A stretch of 64,000 nucleotides of DNA from positions 8,494,001 to 8,558,000 of the forward strand of contig NZ_JBCJKP010000001.1 of NCBI RefSeq assembly GCF_039503195.1, given 5' to 3'. Position numbers and translations under genes: made by a program. This document shows positions 37,020-44,747 of this stretch, one piece after another. The notes under the pieces were generated by a model. It was not told the origin of the DNA. It did no database searches and worked only from the letters and a program-made list of their open reading frames with translations. Position 1 is the first letter of the stretch; each line of letters begins with the position of its first letter. This DNA comes from Streptomyces mirabilis. Its GTDB lineage: Bacteria > Actinomycetota > Actinomycetes > Streptomycetales > Streptomycetaceae.

Positions 37020-37508
37020 ATGACCGGTGAGCGCCCTCCCGCACCTCCCGCACCTCCCGCGCGTCATGTCCCTCCCGTGCCCCTTGAGTCCCGGCTCGGC
37101 TATCTGCTCAAGCACGCCCAGCAGCGGCTGGCGCGGGCGTCCGCGGCGGCGTTGGCGCCCCTCGGGATCGACGGCCACGAGCTCGCGGTGCTGGCGGTGC
37201 TCGCCGCCGAGTACCCGTTGTCGCAGGTCGAGGTGGCCGGCCGGCTCGGCGTCGACCGCACCACGATGGTCGCGCTCGTCGACGGCCTGGAGGACCAGGG
37301 GCTGGTCGAGCGGCGCCGCAGTCCTGCGGACCGGCGCAAGAACATCGTCGAGCTGACGCCCGAGGGCCGGGACTGCCTCGACCGGGCCGAGCGTGCGCGC
37401 CTCGCGATGGAGCGGCGCTTCCTCGACCCGCTGGACGAGGAGACGGCGGCCGCGCTCGTGCGGGCTCTGCGGATCCTGGTGGTGGAGGAGCATGGGATCG
37501 CGGAGTGA
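37020..37508 (+). CDS. MarR family transcriptional regulator
   Basis: A 162-residue winged-helix regulator. Residues about 20-45 form the dimer helix (RLGYLLKHAQQRLARASAAAL), about 60-100 the recognition region (LSQVEVAGRLGVDRTTMVALVDGLEDQGLVERR) and the wing SPADRRKNIVELTPEGRD. The N-terminus is Pro-rich. It is divergent from the LLM oxidoreductase and likely regulates it. Confidence 0.9.
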   Translation: MTGERPPAPPAPPARHVPPVPLESRLGYLLKHAQQRLARASAAALAPLGIDGHELAVLAVLAAEYPLSQVEVAGRLGVDRTTMVALVDGLEDQGLVERRRSPADRRKNIVELTPEGRDCLDRAERARLAMERRFLDPLDEETAAALVRALRILVVEEHGIAE

Positions 37509-37715
37509 CGGTGCGGGTGCGGGACTGTTCGGATCTCCGCTCCGTAGACCCTTGGTGAGCGTCGCGTTGCCCACGGTAAGTCGCCGGGTGCCCCCTCGTT
37601 CGGCCTCGCTCAGCCACTCCCACGGCCCGGATATGCAGGTGAAAGGCACTCCGAAACCTTGGTATTGTTGTCCATGTCGCCGCGGGGAGCCCCCCGGTCA
37701 GGCGGCAGACACCTG

Positions 37716-37803
37716 GTCCGGGTGGCGGAATGGCAGACGCGCTAGCTTGAGGTGCTAGTGCCCTTTATCGGGCGTGGGGGTTCAAGTCCCCCCTCGGACA
37801 CCA
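37716..37803 (+). tRNA. tRNA-Leu (anticodon GAG), CCA encoded
   Basis: A cloverleaf folds with acceptor stem GTCCGGG/CTCGGAC (one G-U), D-arm GGCGGAATGGCAGACGC, anticodon stem CTAGC/GCTAG around loop TTGAGGT (anticodon GAG, Leu), the long class II variable arm TGCCCTTTATCGGGCG and T-arm GGGGGTTCAAGTCCCCC. Discriminator A and CCA are encoded. It marks the boundary between core-like genes on the left and an accessory region on the right. Confidence 0.97.
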
Positions 37804-37845
37804 GCTGGGACGTTCACGAGATCGTCCCCAATACGTTCACGAATT

Positions 37846-37877
37846 ACCGGTCGAGTCATATGACTCACCGGTTTTTC
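37846..37877 (+). terminator. Terminator of tRNA-Leu
   Basis: ACCGGTCGAGTCAT pairs with ATGACTCACCGGT (one bulged C), including the perfect 14-bp palindrome GAGTCATATGACTC, and is followed by TTTTT. It ends 43 bp after the tRNA. Confidence 0.8.
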
Positions 37878-37971
37878 GTCGTTCCTGAGGCCTTCGGGTC
37901 GCGTGATCGGCTCGGTGAGGGGACGGTGCGGTGGCAGTTCGGGTGCTGCGCCTCTCACCTGCGGAAACAGG

Positions 37972-38012
37972 ACATGCCTGCGCGACGGCTCGTGGCCGTG
38001 GCGCAGGCATGT
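37972..38012. repeat. 12-bp perfect inverted repeat at the left edge of the mobile region
   Basis: ACATGCCTGCGC (37972-37983) and GCGCAGGCATGT (38001-38012) are separated by 17 nt. It lies 36 bp past the stop of the minus-strand transposase-like gene, so it could be its terminator or an end of the element. No T-run is present. Confidence 0.6.
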
Positions 38013-38047
38013 GGGGCTTTCAGGGGATGGAGCACGGCGGGGATGCG

Positions 38048-39946
38048 TCACTCACGTGGCGGAGCCTTGGCATGCCCGGTCGGGAGCGGTTCCGGCCGGG
38101 GTGGGTCGGTGGGCTGGCCGTTTTGGGGTGCGGTACGCGGCGTGCTGATTTTGCGCGGCTGGATGCCTTGGTCGCGGCGGAACCGTTGGATGGCTCTGAG
38201 GTTCGCCACGAAGATGATCACGGCGTTGAGCAGTGTCTGCGCGACGCGTCCGTGGGGCAGGCGGAACTGGGGGTTGTCGATGCTGTCGAGGGCGGACTTC
38301 TTGAGATTGCCGTTGCCGCCCTCGTTCTGACTGCGCAGTCCGGACCAGGCTTCCTGCCAGGGCGCGGTGAACAAGGCGTACTTTTGCCGCCACTTGGCCA
38401 GCACGGTGCCCGGGACGGTGATGCTTTTCCCGGTGCAGATGTCGGGGTAGATGCCGGTGTCCCGCTTGGGCTTGGGGATGGTGGGCAGGGCGGCCGGGGT
38501 GCGGACGGTGGAGGCGTCGAGGTCAACGATGGTGGACGGGCGCGGTTGGGGGCGGCGGTAGCAGGTGACTGTGGCATGTGGTCCGAGGGCCGGGCACTGC
38601 CGACGCTGGTCGCCTGCGGGCCCGTACTCCTTGACCTTGGTCTGGAAGTCCTTTCGGGACTGGATCAAGTTGAGTGCGTGGGCGCGGTCCTCGTCCGTGC
38701 GGCTGTTGATGTAAGTGGTGCCTGCGGTGACGAGCGGGGTGGGCATCATCGGGCAGTAGAACTCGCCGCCGACCAGCTCCATGCCGCGGAACTCCCCTTG
38801 CCGGTCGACCTTGTCGTCGTTGTAGTGCTTTACCGCGTTGAGGCCGAGTTTGAGCAGCTGCAGATGCAGGTTGCGGGGCTTGGCCTGGGAGATGCCCCGG
38901 TCGGCGCAGAAGAGGTCTTTGACCATGCCTCGTTCGAAGGCCGGTTGGATGGCGCGGAGGGCGGCCGGCCCCGGTTCGGTGCCCGGGGTATGGAGGATCA
39001 TGCCGAGACAGACCGCAGGGTAGGCGCCGGCGAGGTCGCCGTGGCCGTGGCCGGGGAACGCGGCCATCATGGCGTAGCGGAACTCCTTCTTCTCCGGTGC
39101 CTTGGTCTTCTTCTGTGTCGGTTTGATACTGCGAGTCGCTGGCTTGTTGGCTGCGCCGCGTCGGGTGCCGGTGTTCGTGGGGGCCGCAGCTCCGCCGGGA
39201 TCCAGCGGCCGCTTCGGCGCTCCTCCCTTCACGTACATCCCGGCGGTGATCTCAAGCGAGGCCCGGTCCCTGCGGTAGTCAGGCTCTTTGCCCCAGACCG
39301 GAACCGGAGTGTCGTCGACCGCGACGTGACCCTGCCAGCGAGCGAAGTCGCCGCGCTGGTAGGAGGCCATGACCGGGGCGAGAACCAGGTCCTGGGCGAT
39401 GGCTTCCACGTTGCGCACGGTGTCCCTGTTGGCGCGGGCATTCCACTGCCGCCGGATCTTCTTGGCCTCGCCGAGTGTCAGCCGTTTGCGGCGGTCGTGC
39501 GGCGCCGGGTCGAGGCGCTTGGTCATCGACGTCCAGGACCGGTAGACCCGCTTCGACATCGCGTACTGCTTGTGCGCGATGTGGTCGATCTCTTCGCCGG
39601 TGGCGCCCTCAGGGATGTCCAGGTCGATGTCGGGAACGTCGAGCAGGGCTTTGGCCCCGGGAGACAGCGCGAAGAAGAGCGTCTCCCAGGCGTCGTCGAT
39701 GTTTGCGCTCTTGCCCATGTACTGCGACAGGATCAGGCCGATCAATACAGTGCGGAAGGGCATGCCCTTGGGCCCCGGCCTGTGGTCGTCGGAGGGGAGG
39801 CGCTCCAGTACGCCGCTGTGCCGCACAAGGTGGAAGACCTGGTTCACAACGCGATCGTTGAGGGTACGGCCGGGGGCTTGCGGTGCGGGGCGTAGGGCGA
39901 GGCCGGTGCGCCGGCAGGGTTTGTTCTCCGGGTTCTTCCTGCTCAT
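38048..39946 (-). CDS. Large transposase-like protein with possible DDE/RNase H-like core
   Basis: A 632-residue protein that I do not recognise as a named family. Candidate acidic triad: Asp211/212 in HVAVDDTPVPVWG, Asp349 in LFCADRGISQAK and Glu542 in SQNEGGNGNLKKS, the last resembling the terminal Glu region (E..N..LK) of DDE transposases. Residues about 240-290 are a basic Ala/Pro/Thr/Lys-rich linker. The start is the ATG that overlaps the stop of the recombinase-like gene (ATGA), implying coupled translation; the open frame continues upstream only as shadow of that gene. No terminal inverted repeats were confirmed, so a catalytic role is inferred. Codon use is less GC3-biased than in the flanking core genes. 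Confidence 0.65.
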   Translation of the reverse strand: MSRKNPENKPCRRTGLALRPAPQAPGRTLNDRVVNQVFHLVRHSGVLERLPSDDHRPGPKGMPFRTVLIGLILSQYMGKSANIDDAWETLFFALSPGAKALLDVPDIDLDIPEGATGEEIDHIAHKQYAMSKRVYRSWTSMTKRLDPAPHDRRKRLTLGEAKKIRRQWNARANRDTVRNVEAIAQDLVLAPVMASYQRGDFARWQGHVAVDDTPVPVWGKEPDYRRDRASLEITAGMYVKGGAPKRPLDPGGAAAPTNTGTRRGAANKPATRSIKPTQKKTKAPEKKEFRYAMMAAFPGHGHGDLAGAYPAVCLGMILHTPGTEPGPAALRAIQPAFERGMVKDLFCADRGISQAKPRNLHLQLLKLGLNAVKHYNDDKVDRQGEFRGMELVGGEFYCPMMPTPLVTAGTTYINSRTDEDRAHALNLIQSRKDFQTKVKEYGPAGDQRRQCPALGPHATVTCYRRPQPRPSTIVDLDASTVRTPAALPTIPKPKRDTGIYPDICTGKSITVPGTVLAKWRQKYALFTAPWQEAWSGLRSQNEGGNGNLKKSALDSIDNPQFRLPHGRVAQTLLNAVIIFVANLRAIQRFRRDQGIQPRKISTPRTAPQNGQPTDPPRPEPLPTGHAKAPPRE

Positions 39947-40908
39947 GCCGCCGCTCCCCGCAACAGATCGGATGCCTCTGCTTCGGGTACGTCGTGGAGG
40001 AAGACGAGGTAGCGCGAGAGGCTGTGCAGCGTCGCGAGCCCCGATGCTTTGAGGATCACCTTCAGCGGAATGCCCGCATTCAGCAGATCGACGATCCAGG
40101 TCGTGCGCAGCCGCTGGGTCTGCAGCACCGCCCCGTCGCAACGGCCGATGATCCGTGGGTACTTGGCGAGCCAATCCGATGCGATGTGCTTGCTGGTGCG
40201 GTCCTGCCAGTCCGGCCGGAACACGTACGCGTCTGCCGGGATGTCTGCAGCCTCCGCCAGGAGCAGTTCCTCGTAGGCGTAACGGCACACGACGGTGCGC
40301 GGCCGGCGCCCGTGAACCTTGACCAGTGCTCGCCCGGTGGGGCCCGCCTGGATGTCCCGCCCCTGAACGTACACAAGATCCTCGACGGCGAGGCCGCACC
40401 CGATACCGAGGCAGAAGAGCAGACAGGCATTGCGCCGCTGGGCCGCGGTGGGCAGGCTCTGCGCCCAGATCAGCCAGTGGGCGACTTCCGCCTGTGGGTA
40501 AGGCGTCATCGGGGTCGCGGCAGCCTTCAGCCGGATCGGCGGATGCTGCCCGAGCTGATCCAGCAGGAGGGCTTCGGATGCCCGGCGCAGCTGGCTGCTG
40601 CAGGTACGCCGACTGTTGGCGGCCATGTCGCGGCAGCCGACGAGGATAAAGCGTTCGACGGTGCTCTGGTCAAGGATCACCGAGGGTTCCAGCGGGAGGC
40701 CCTGGGCCTCGGCCCAAGCAACCAGTCGCGCGAGCGGCGTCATGATCACATCCGGGCCGTAGGGCCCGGCCGCAACGGCCAGGAATCCCAGCGAGCGGAC
40801 GACTGGCGCGATGCGGCGCCACTTGGCGGGCGGCACCGTCTCCGGTTTCGGCGCGTACGCCAGCAGGCGATTCGACACAGCGACCTCCAGGCGCAAGGCC
40901 CATGACAT
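39943..40908 (-). CDS. Tyrosine-recombinase-like protein with eroded active site
   Basis: A 321-residue protein. The C-terminal half aligns by eye with tyrosine recombinases: LLFCLGIGCGLAVEDLVYVQGRDI equals the box I region, LQTQRLRTTWIVDLLNAG the HxxR box (Arg268), and SGLATLHSLSRYLVF the nucleophile box (Tyr300). The box I Arg is replaced (Ala174), and the HxxR His and the later His/Trp are not obvious, so cleavage activity is doubtful. It may be a DNA-binding partner of the coupled downstream protein. The ATG at 40908 sits two bases from the perfect palindrome GGCCGGTTAACCGGCC; the open frame upstream is divergent spacer and antisense of the HTH gene. Confidence 0.6.
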   Translation of the reverse strand: MSWALRLEVAVSNRLLAYAPKPETVPPAKWRRIAPVVRSLGFLAVAAGPYGPDVIMTPLARLVAWAEAQGLPLEPSVILDQSTVERFILVGCRDMAANSRRTCSSQLRRASEALLLDQLGQHPPIRLKAAATPMTPYPQAEVAHWLIWAQSLPTAAQRRNACLLFCLGIGCGLAVEDLVYVQGRDIQAGPTGRALVKVHGRRPRTVVCRYAYEELLLAEAADIPADAYVFRPDWQDRTSKHIASDWLAKYPRIIGRCDGAVLQTQRLRTTWIVDLLNAGIPLKVILKASGLATLHSLSRYLVFLHDVPEAEASDLLRGAAA

Positions 40909-40926
40909 GTGGCCGGTTAACCGGCC
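40903..40926. promoter_or_regulatory. Palindromic site A at the recombinase-like start
   Basis: TGACATGTGGCCG(G)TTAACCGGCC contains the 16-bp perfect palindrome at 40911-40926. The same 24-bp sequence with a single change recurs at 43595-43618. Here it covers the start codon of the recombinase-like gene in the 60-bp divergent spacer, so it may be an operator or a recombination core. Confidence 0.6.
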
Positions 40927-40968
40927 GATGGCGTCAGTGTCGATCACGATCTGAAGGAGCGCATCTTT

Positions 40969-41289
40969 ATGACCGGAGGCCGAGCGCGCACGGCGCCGCC
41001 ACGGAGTTACGCCGTCGACCCGGACAAGTGGCCGGACGCCCGGATCGTCGGGGAGCCTGCCGCCGCAGTGGTCCAGACGATTGCTCGCCGCCTTGCCGCC
41101 GCCCTGGGTGAGCGCCCCGACCTCTCGCTGCGCGCGCTGGCTACCCAGAGCGACGTCGGCAGACAGACCATCGGCGATCTGCTGGCGGGAGCTGGCTGGC
41201 CGGATGTCCTGACGGTCTGCCGGCTGGAGCGCGCTCTGGGCCTTGCGCTCTGGCCCGGATCGAATACGACTCAATGTGCCCATGGCTGA
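40969..41289 (+). CDS. Small HTH DNA-binding protein (XRE-like)
   Basis: A 106-residue protein with a helix-turn-helix in residues about 50-85 (LSLRALATQSDVGRQTIGDLLAG). AAGGAG precedes the ATG. It diverges from the recombinase-like gene across a 60-bp spacer holding the palindrome, a layout like a phage or transposon repressor facing its recombinase. It probably represses that promoter; not tested. A structured spacer and terminator follow. Confidence 0.7.
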   Translation: MTGGRARTAPPRSYAVDPDKWPDARIVGEPAAAVVQTIARRLAAALGERPDLSLRALATQSDVGRQTIGDLLAGAGWPDVLTVCRLERALGLALWPGSNTTQCAHG

Positions 41290-41313
41290 TCCTCAATTGC
41301 CTGTTTGAGGTCA

Positions 41314-41392
41314 GTCGTGCACGGTCCATCGCATGACGGCACAGATTCTCTCTAGCGCTACCGTCGGCGGCGCTAGAGTGAACGTGCACGAC
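41314..41392. repeat. Nested inverted repeats downstream of the HTH gene
   Basis: An outer pair GTCGTGCAC (41314-41322) / GTGCACGAC (41384-41392) encloses an inner pair CTCTAGCGC (41350-41358) / GCGCTAGAG (41370-41378). There is no coding gene here (41290-41500). The arrangement may be a structured RNA, a recombination site, or an element end. Confidence 0.6.
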
Positions 41393-41437
41393 GGACCGGA
41401 ACCCTGCTAGGAGAAGCGTCCGTTCGTGCGTTTGGGC

Positions 41438-41468
41438 GGCCTCCCTCGACCGATAATCGAGGGAGGCC
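41438..41468. terminator. Bidirectional terminator between HTH gene and winged-helix gene
   Basis: GGCCTCCCTCGA / TCGAGGGAGGCC forms a perfect 12-bp stem with a 7-nt loop, between convergent genes (40969 + and 41501 -). Its right side is followed by TGCTTATT. Confidence 0.7.
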
Positions 41469-41500
41469 TGCTTATTGGGTTGAGGCCGTGCCCAGGTGGA

Positions 41501-42022
41501 TCAAGCAGCCCGGGATGACAGCACGGCCCGGAACATCCCCGGTGCTACGTTTTCCACCTCACCAAGTTGCTTCATACGGTTGAGGGTTTTCCCCACGGAT
41601 GAGCGGACCGTCGCGTCCGCTCCCGGGCGTACGGCCGCCGCGATATCAGTGATCGACATCGCCTCCTGGGCGGCGCACAGGAGCGTGAGGATCGCATCGC
41701 GCATGCTTCCGTTGCGCGGCGGCCCCAGGGTCTGAGTACCAGAGCTCGGAGGCGCCACTTCTGCCGACGGATCCTCGTCGGCGACAGAAACCTCGGACGG
41801 GGCCTCCCCGGAGGGCTGGGTGATCGCCGTTTCCTCCTCGGTGGTCGGCCGCTCCTCGCGAACATCGGCGGATTCGACGTCCTGGCACATCATCGCGAGC
41901 ACCGCCTCCAGCGTGGCTAACTCGCCGCGCAGCGAAGCGATCAGTTCCTCCACGGCATGCCGGGCCAGGCCGACATAGACACCTTTGCTCGACGCAGGCG
42001 CGCCTGTCCGGTATCCCGCCAT
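41501..42022 (-). CDS. Winged-helix domain protein of unknown function
   Basis: A 173-residue protein. Residues about 1-50 are helical (GLARHAVEELIASLRGELATLEAVLAMM), about 55-100 an acidic Glu/Ser/Pro-rich linker, and about 105-170 a winged-helix domain (MRDAILTLLCAAQEAMSITDIAAAV, RSSVGKTLNRMKQLGEVENVAPGMF). The ATG at 42022 has GGAG upstream; the longer open frame is rejected for lack of a site. No operon partner. Possibly a regulator of the surrounding mobile region. Confidence 0.6.
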   Translation of the reverse strand: MAGYRTGAPASSKGVYVGLARHAVEELIASLRGELATLEAVLAMMCQDVESADVREERPTTEEETAITQPSGEAPSEVSVADEDPSAEVAPPSSGTQTLGPPRNGSMRDAILTLLCAAQEAMSITDIAAAVRPGADATVRSSVGKTLNRMKQLGEVENVAPGMFRAVLSSRAA

Positions 42023-42302
42023 GGTGAACTCCTCAGGGAAGGCCGCTGCCAGTGTAGGGACGGCACACTGTGGCACGCACACAGTTCCTGTGAGGTGCCG
42101 CCAAACGGTCAGCAGCACACGCAAGTGCGGTAAGTCCAGTTGGAGTTATCGCAGAAATTGACCTTCCTTGACGAAGAAGTGACTCGTCGGAATTCCGCGA
42201 AGCCGTACTGGAGCCGTGAGGCGTGTCACCGCAGAAATCTGACGGTGTGGATTCTGTCAAAGCTCCCGGTCCGCGGGAGCTTGTGGGCGCTACGGTTCCT
42301 TC

Positions 42303-43070
42303 ATGGTGGATGCCAATCATCTGTCGGCGACCGAGGCCTTGGCATCGGTGACGAAGGCTCTGGATGTTCTTGTCCTGGCTCATGACCGGGGAGAAATCGG
42401 TGTCACCGAGACCGCCCGGGAACTCGGCCTGTCCCGCTCCACCGCACACCGCATCCTGGTCACCCTGAAGCACACGGGTTTCCTGCGCCACGATCCGGGG
42501 CAGCGCGGATACTCACTGGGGCCGCAACTCGTACGCATGGGACTGGACGCCATCGCGCAGCTGGACGTCCGGAGGCAGGCCCGTAGGCCCCTTGAAGAAC
42601 TGTCCGAGAAGCTGCAGGAGACGGTATGCCTGTATACCTTGGACACGGCTGTCGTCCGGCTGCTCGACGGAGTCGAGTGCCGACAGGTCCTGCGCGTCAG
42701 CGTTCCGCTCGGCCAGTGTCTTCCCGCGCATGTCACAGCGGCGGGCAAGGCCCTTCTCGCACTCCGCGACCCAGCACAGGTACGCGCAGCTCTCCCGGCC
42801 GCACTCGCCGCAACGGCGGCAGCAAGCATCACCGAATGGCCGCTGCTTGAGCTGGAGCTGGAGGAAATCAGAGTCCGGGGATGGGCGGCAGACCTCGAAG
42901 AAAGCGCACACGACCTGCACGGCGTAGGGGTGGCCGTCCGGAACCGCATCGGGGAGCCGCTCGCCGCGATCTCCGTGCACGCACCCGCCGTACGTTTGCG
43001 CGAACAGGACATGCCCGCAGTCGCTGCAGCCCTGCAAGAAACCGCCACCACAATCGTCAGGGCAACGTGA
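42303..43070 (+). CDS. IclR family transcriptional regulator
   Basis: A 255-residue IclR-type regulator. Residues about 18-80 are the winged helix-turn-helix (GVTETARELGLSRSTAHRILVTLKHTGFLRHD), and about 95-250 the effector-binding GAF-like domain (LEELSEKLQETVCLYTLD, LPAHVTAAGKALLAL, WAADLEESAHDLHGVGVAVRN). It has no obvious target operon next to it in this mobile-looking region. Convergent with the Nudix-like gene, 4 bp apart. Confidence 0.88.
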   Translation: MVDANHLSATEALASVTKALDVLVLAHDRGEIGVTETARELGLSRSTAHRILVTLKHTGFLRHDPGQRGYSLGPQLVRMGLDAIAQLDVRRQARRPLEELSEKLQETVCLYTLDTAVVRLLDGVECRQVLRVSVPLGQCLPAHVTAAGKALLALRDPAQVRAALPAALAATAAASITEWPLLELELEEIRVRGWAADLEESAHDLHGVGVAVRNRIGEPLAAISVHAPAVRLREQDMPAVAAALQETATTIVRAT

Positions 43071-43074
43071 GCGA

Positions 43075-43584
43075 TCAAGGCCCCAACGTGATCCGCCCGT
43101 CTGGGATCCACCCCTCCAGGTAACCCGTCAACAGCACATCCACATCAGGCAGATCACAGCGAGCGCACAACTCCGGCCACTGGTCCGGTCCCGCCCAGCG
43201 CACCGGCTCCCTCCTCTCGGGCAGACGCTTCGGCAGGCCGCCAGCCACCATGAGGCGAAAGATGAACACGTGCGCCTCTCGACGGCTCTGGCCGACGGGC
43301 ACAGGAACTTGAGCCCAACAGCACCCCTCAACGGCGCCCCCGCGCGTCGGCATCGCGCCGACCACATGGCGGAGTACTCGCATCGCCGCATCACGGTAGG
43401 TCTCCGCGGCCCGGGCGGATCCTGCAGGAAGCACCCATCGGGCCGGGCATCCAGGAGATTCGTCAGGTACCAGGGCGAGTGTCCGCTCCGAGCTCAGCAC
43501 CGCGACGAACACCACCCGACGCATCCTGGGAGTCGGCACGGTAGGGCGCCCCCTGCTCTTGGTGGCGTTCAGGAACTCAGACAC
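43075..43584 (-). CDS. Nudix hydrolase-like protein with degenerate Nudix box
   Basis: A 169-residue protein whose order (RVVFVAVLSSERTLALV, then WVLPAGSARAAETYRDAAMRVLRHVVG, then EAHVFIFRLMVAG) matches the Nudix fold. The Nudix box GX5EX7REUXEEXGU is eroded: the first Gly and Glu are present, but the catalytic REUXEE Glu residues are replaced (RVLRHVVG). Hydrolase activity is therefore doubtful. A GTG start is used. Palindromic site B lies just upstream. Confidence 0.55.
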   Translation of the reverse strand: MSEFLNATKSRGRPTVPTPRMRRVVFVAVLSSERTLALVPDESPGCPARWVLPAGSARAAETYRDAAMRVLRHVVGAMPTRGGAVEGCCWAQVPVPVGQSRREAHVFIFRLMVAGGLPKRLPERREPVRWAGPDQWPELCARCDLPDVDVLLTGYLEGWIPDGRITLGP

Positions 43585-43594
43585 GTGCCGATCC

Positions 43595-43620
43595 TGACAT
43601 GTGGCCGCTTAACCGGCCAC
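43595..43620. promoter_or_regulatory. Palindromic site B between the Nudix-like gene and the dead IS4 gene
   Basis: TGACATGTGGCCG(C)TTAACCGGCC matches site A (40903-40926) in 23 of 24 positions and in the same orientation. Within it GTGGCCGCTTAACCGGCCAC is a 20-bp palindrome with one mismatched pair. The TAA stop of the IS4-type pseudogene falls inside it. Confidence 0.6.
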
Positions 43621-44627
43621 TTTGCTCCCGTGCCGACGAGGCTTTATCGCGGGATCGAGCCGGCGAACCAGGATCCGGCGGCCGATCGTCCCGAGGAGAG
43701 TGTCCCGATCGGCGCCGGCGGCGATGATGCCCGCGGCCTGGATCACTTGGTCGCGGGCGGCTCGGAGCGCGATGGTGAAACAGCAGCGGTCGGGGTCGGT
43801 GCCGGGGAGGGACTCGGCGGCGTCGACCATCACGGTGCGTAGGGCCTGGTAGAGGGCGAGCAGGGATCACATCTCCTGCTCGATGCCTGCCGGGTCGCCC
43901 GAGCGCAGGTTGCGGCCGTTCATGATCGTGTGGCGGAGCGCGTAGTACGCCGATCGTGTTCCCGCCGCTGGTGATAGAGACCTACCAGCGCGGTGGCGGG
44001 GTGACGGCGGGCGTCGGTCAGGGTGGTGACCAGTCGGTAGGACCCGGTGAAGGATGTGCCGTTCGCGCAAGTTACAGCGATCTGTGCGTCGATGACCCGC
44101 ACTTTCACGGTGCCGATCACCGACAGGTAGGAGTCGTCAGCGAGGCGTGAGAGGACCGGTGTGCGCCGACTGCTGCGGAGCTGGCCCAGGACTTGGGCGT
44201 CGGTGACCACCGAGAGGAAGGCGTTGCTGTCGAATCCCTTGTCCCACAGCACCAGCATGTCCGGCCGCAGCAGATGCAGCAGCCGGCCGGCGTAGCTTGT
44301 CTCGCCCCCGGTGGTGGGGCCGAAACGCACCCTCGGCGTGGTCGGCTGGACCCGCAATCCGGCCAGCGCGTCGAACAATGCCCGCACCGGCGCGCTGCCG
44401 ATCCGCCGGCGCAGGTCACGCAACGCCTTCGCCGACGGTCAGACCACCGGCATCCCGGATAGGCCCGCAGTCAGCTTGTCCCAGACGAGGCGATAGCCGA
44501 CCTCGGGGAACAGGCACATCGCCAGCAGGAAGTAGACCCCGACCCGCGACGGAAGATCACGCAGACGCTGCTGCACCGTCCTCGTCTCCGCAAGGACCGC
44601 GTCCACCAGCTCAGTGCGTTGTGGCAA
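43609..44627 (-). pseudogene. IS4-family transposase, inactivated
   Basis: A degraded IS4-type transposase. The N-terminal part reads VDAVLAETRTVQQRLRDLP and FPEVGYRLVWDKLTAGL up to an in-frame TGA near 44436; reading continues in the same frame (PSAKALRDLRRRIGSAPV, then LVLWDKGFDSNAFL). A one-base loss near 43956 shifts the frame after YHQRREHD, with the correct frame resuming at SAYYALRHTIMNGRNL. A second in-frame TGA near 43869 replaces the Trp expected in EQEM-W-SLLALYQALR. The tail reads AAESLPGTDPDRCCFTIALRAA to the TAA at 43609. Three lesions make it a clear pseudogene. Confidence 0.8.
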
Positions 44628-44684
44628 AGGGAGTCCCTGTTCGATGAGCGGGGGCTTCTTCGTGTGCGGGGCATGATCGCCCTG

Positions 44685-44747
44685 GTCGTCGCGGGTGCCG
44701 TGCACGAGGACGACGAAGTCGTCTGCGTGCACGGCACCCGCGACGAC
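44685..44747. repeat. 63-bp imperfect palindrome at the intron/IS junction
   Basis: A perfect 21-bp inverted repeat (GTCGTCGCGGGTGCCGTGCAC at 44685-44705 with its complement at 44727-44747) surrounds a 21-nt centre that itself pairs GACGAC/GTCGTC. The minus strand reads the reverse-transcriptase motif ADDFVVLVHGTRDD and the plus strand DDEVVCVHGTRDD, so the same codons exist on both strands: a foldback duplication inside the intron ORF. Confidence 0.85.

Noticed and set aside
37716..37803. Attachment-site duplication of the tRNA-Leu 3-prime end
   Set aside because: I looked for the T-arm/acceptor sequence (TTCAAGTCCCCCCTCGGAC) downstream and did not see a second copy; an exact search is needed to be sure.
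44619..44700. Use of the upstream start for the reverse-transcriptase frame
   Set aside because: The codons before 44700 are antisense to the IS4 N-terminus and to the palindrome arm and do not match reverse transcriptases.
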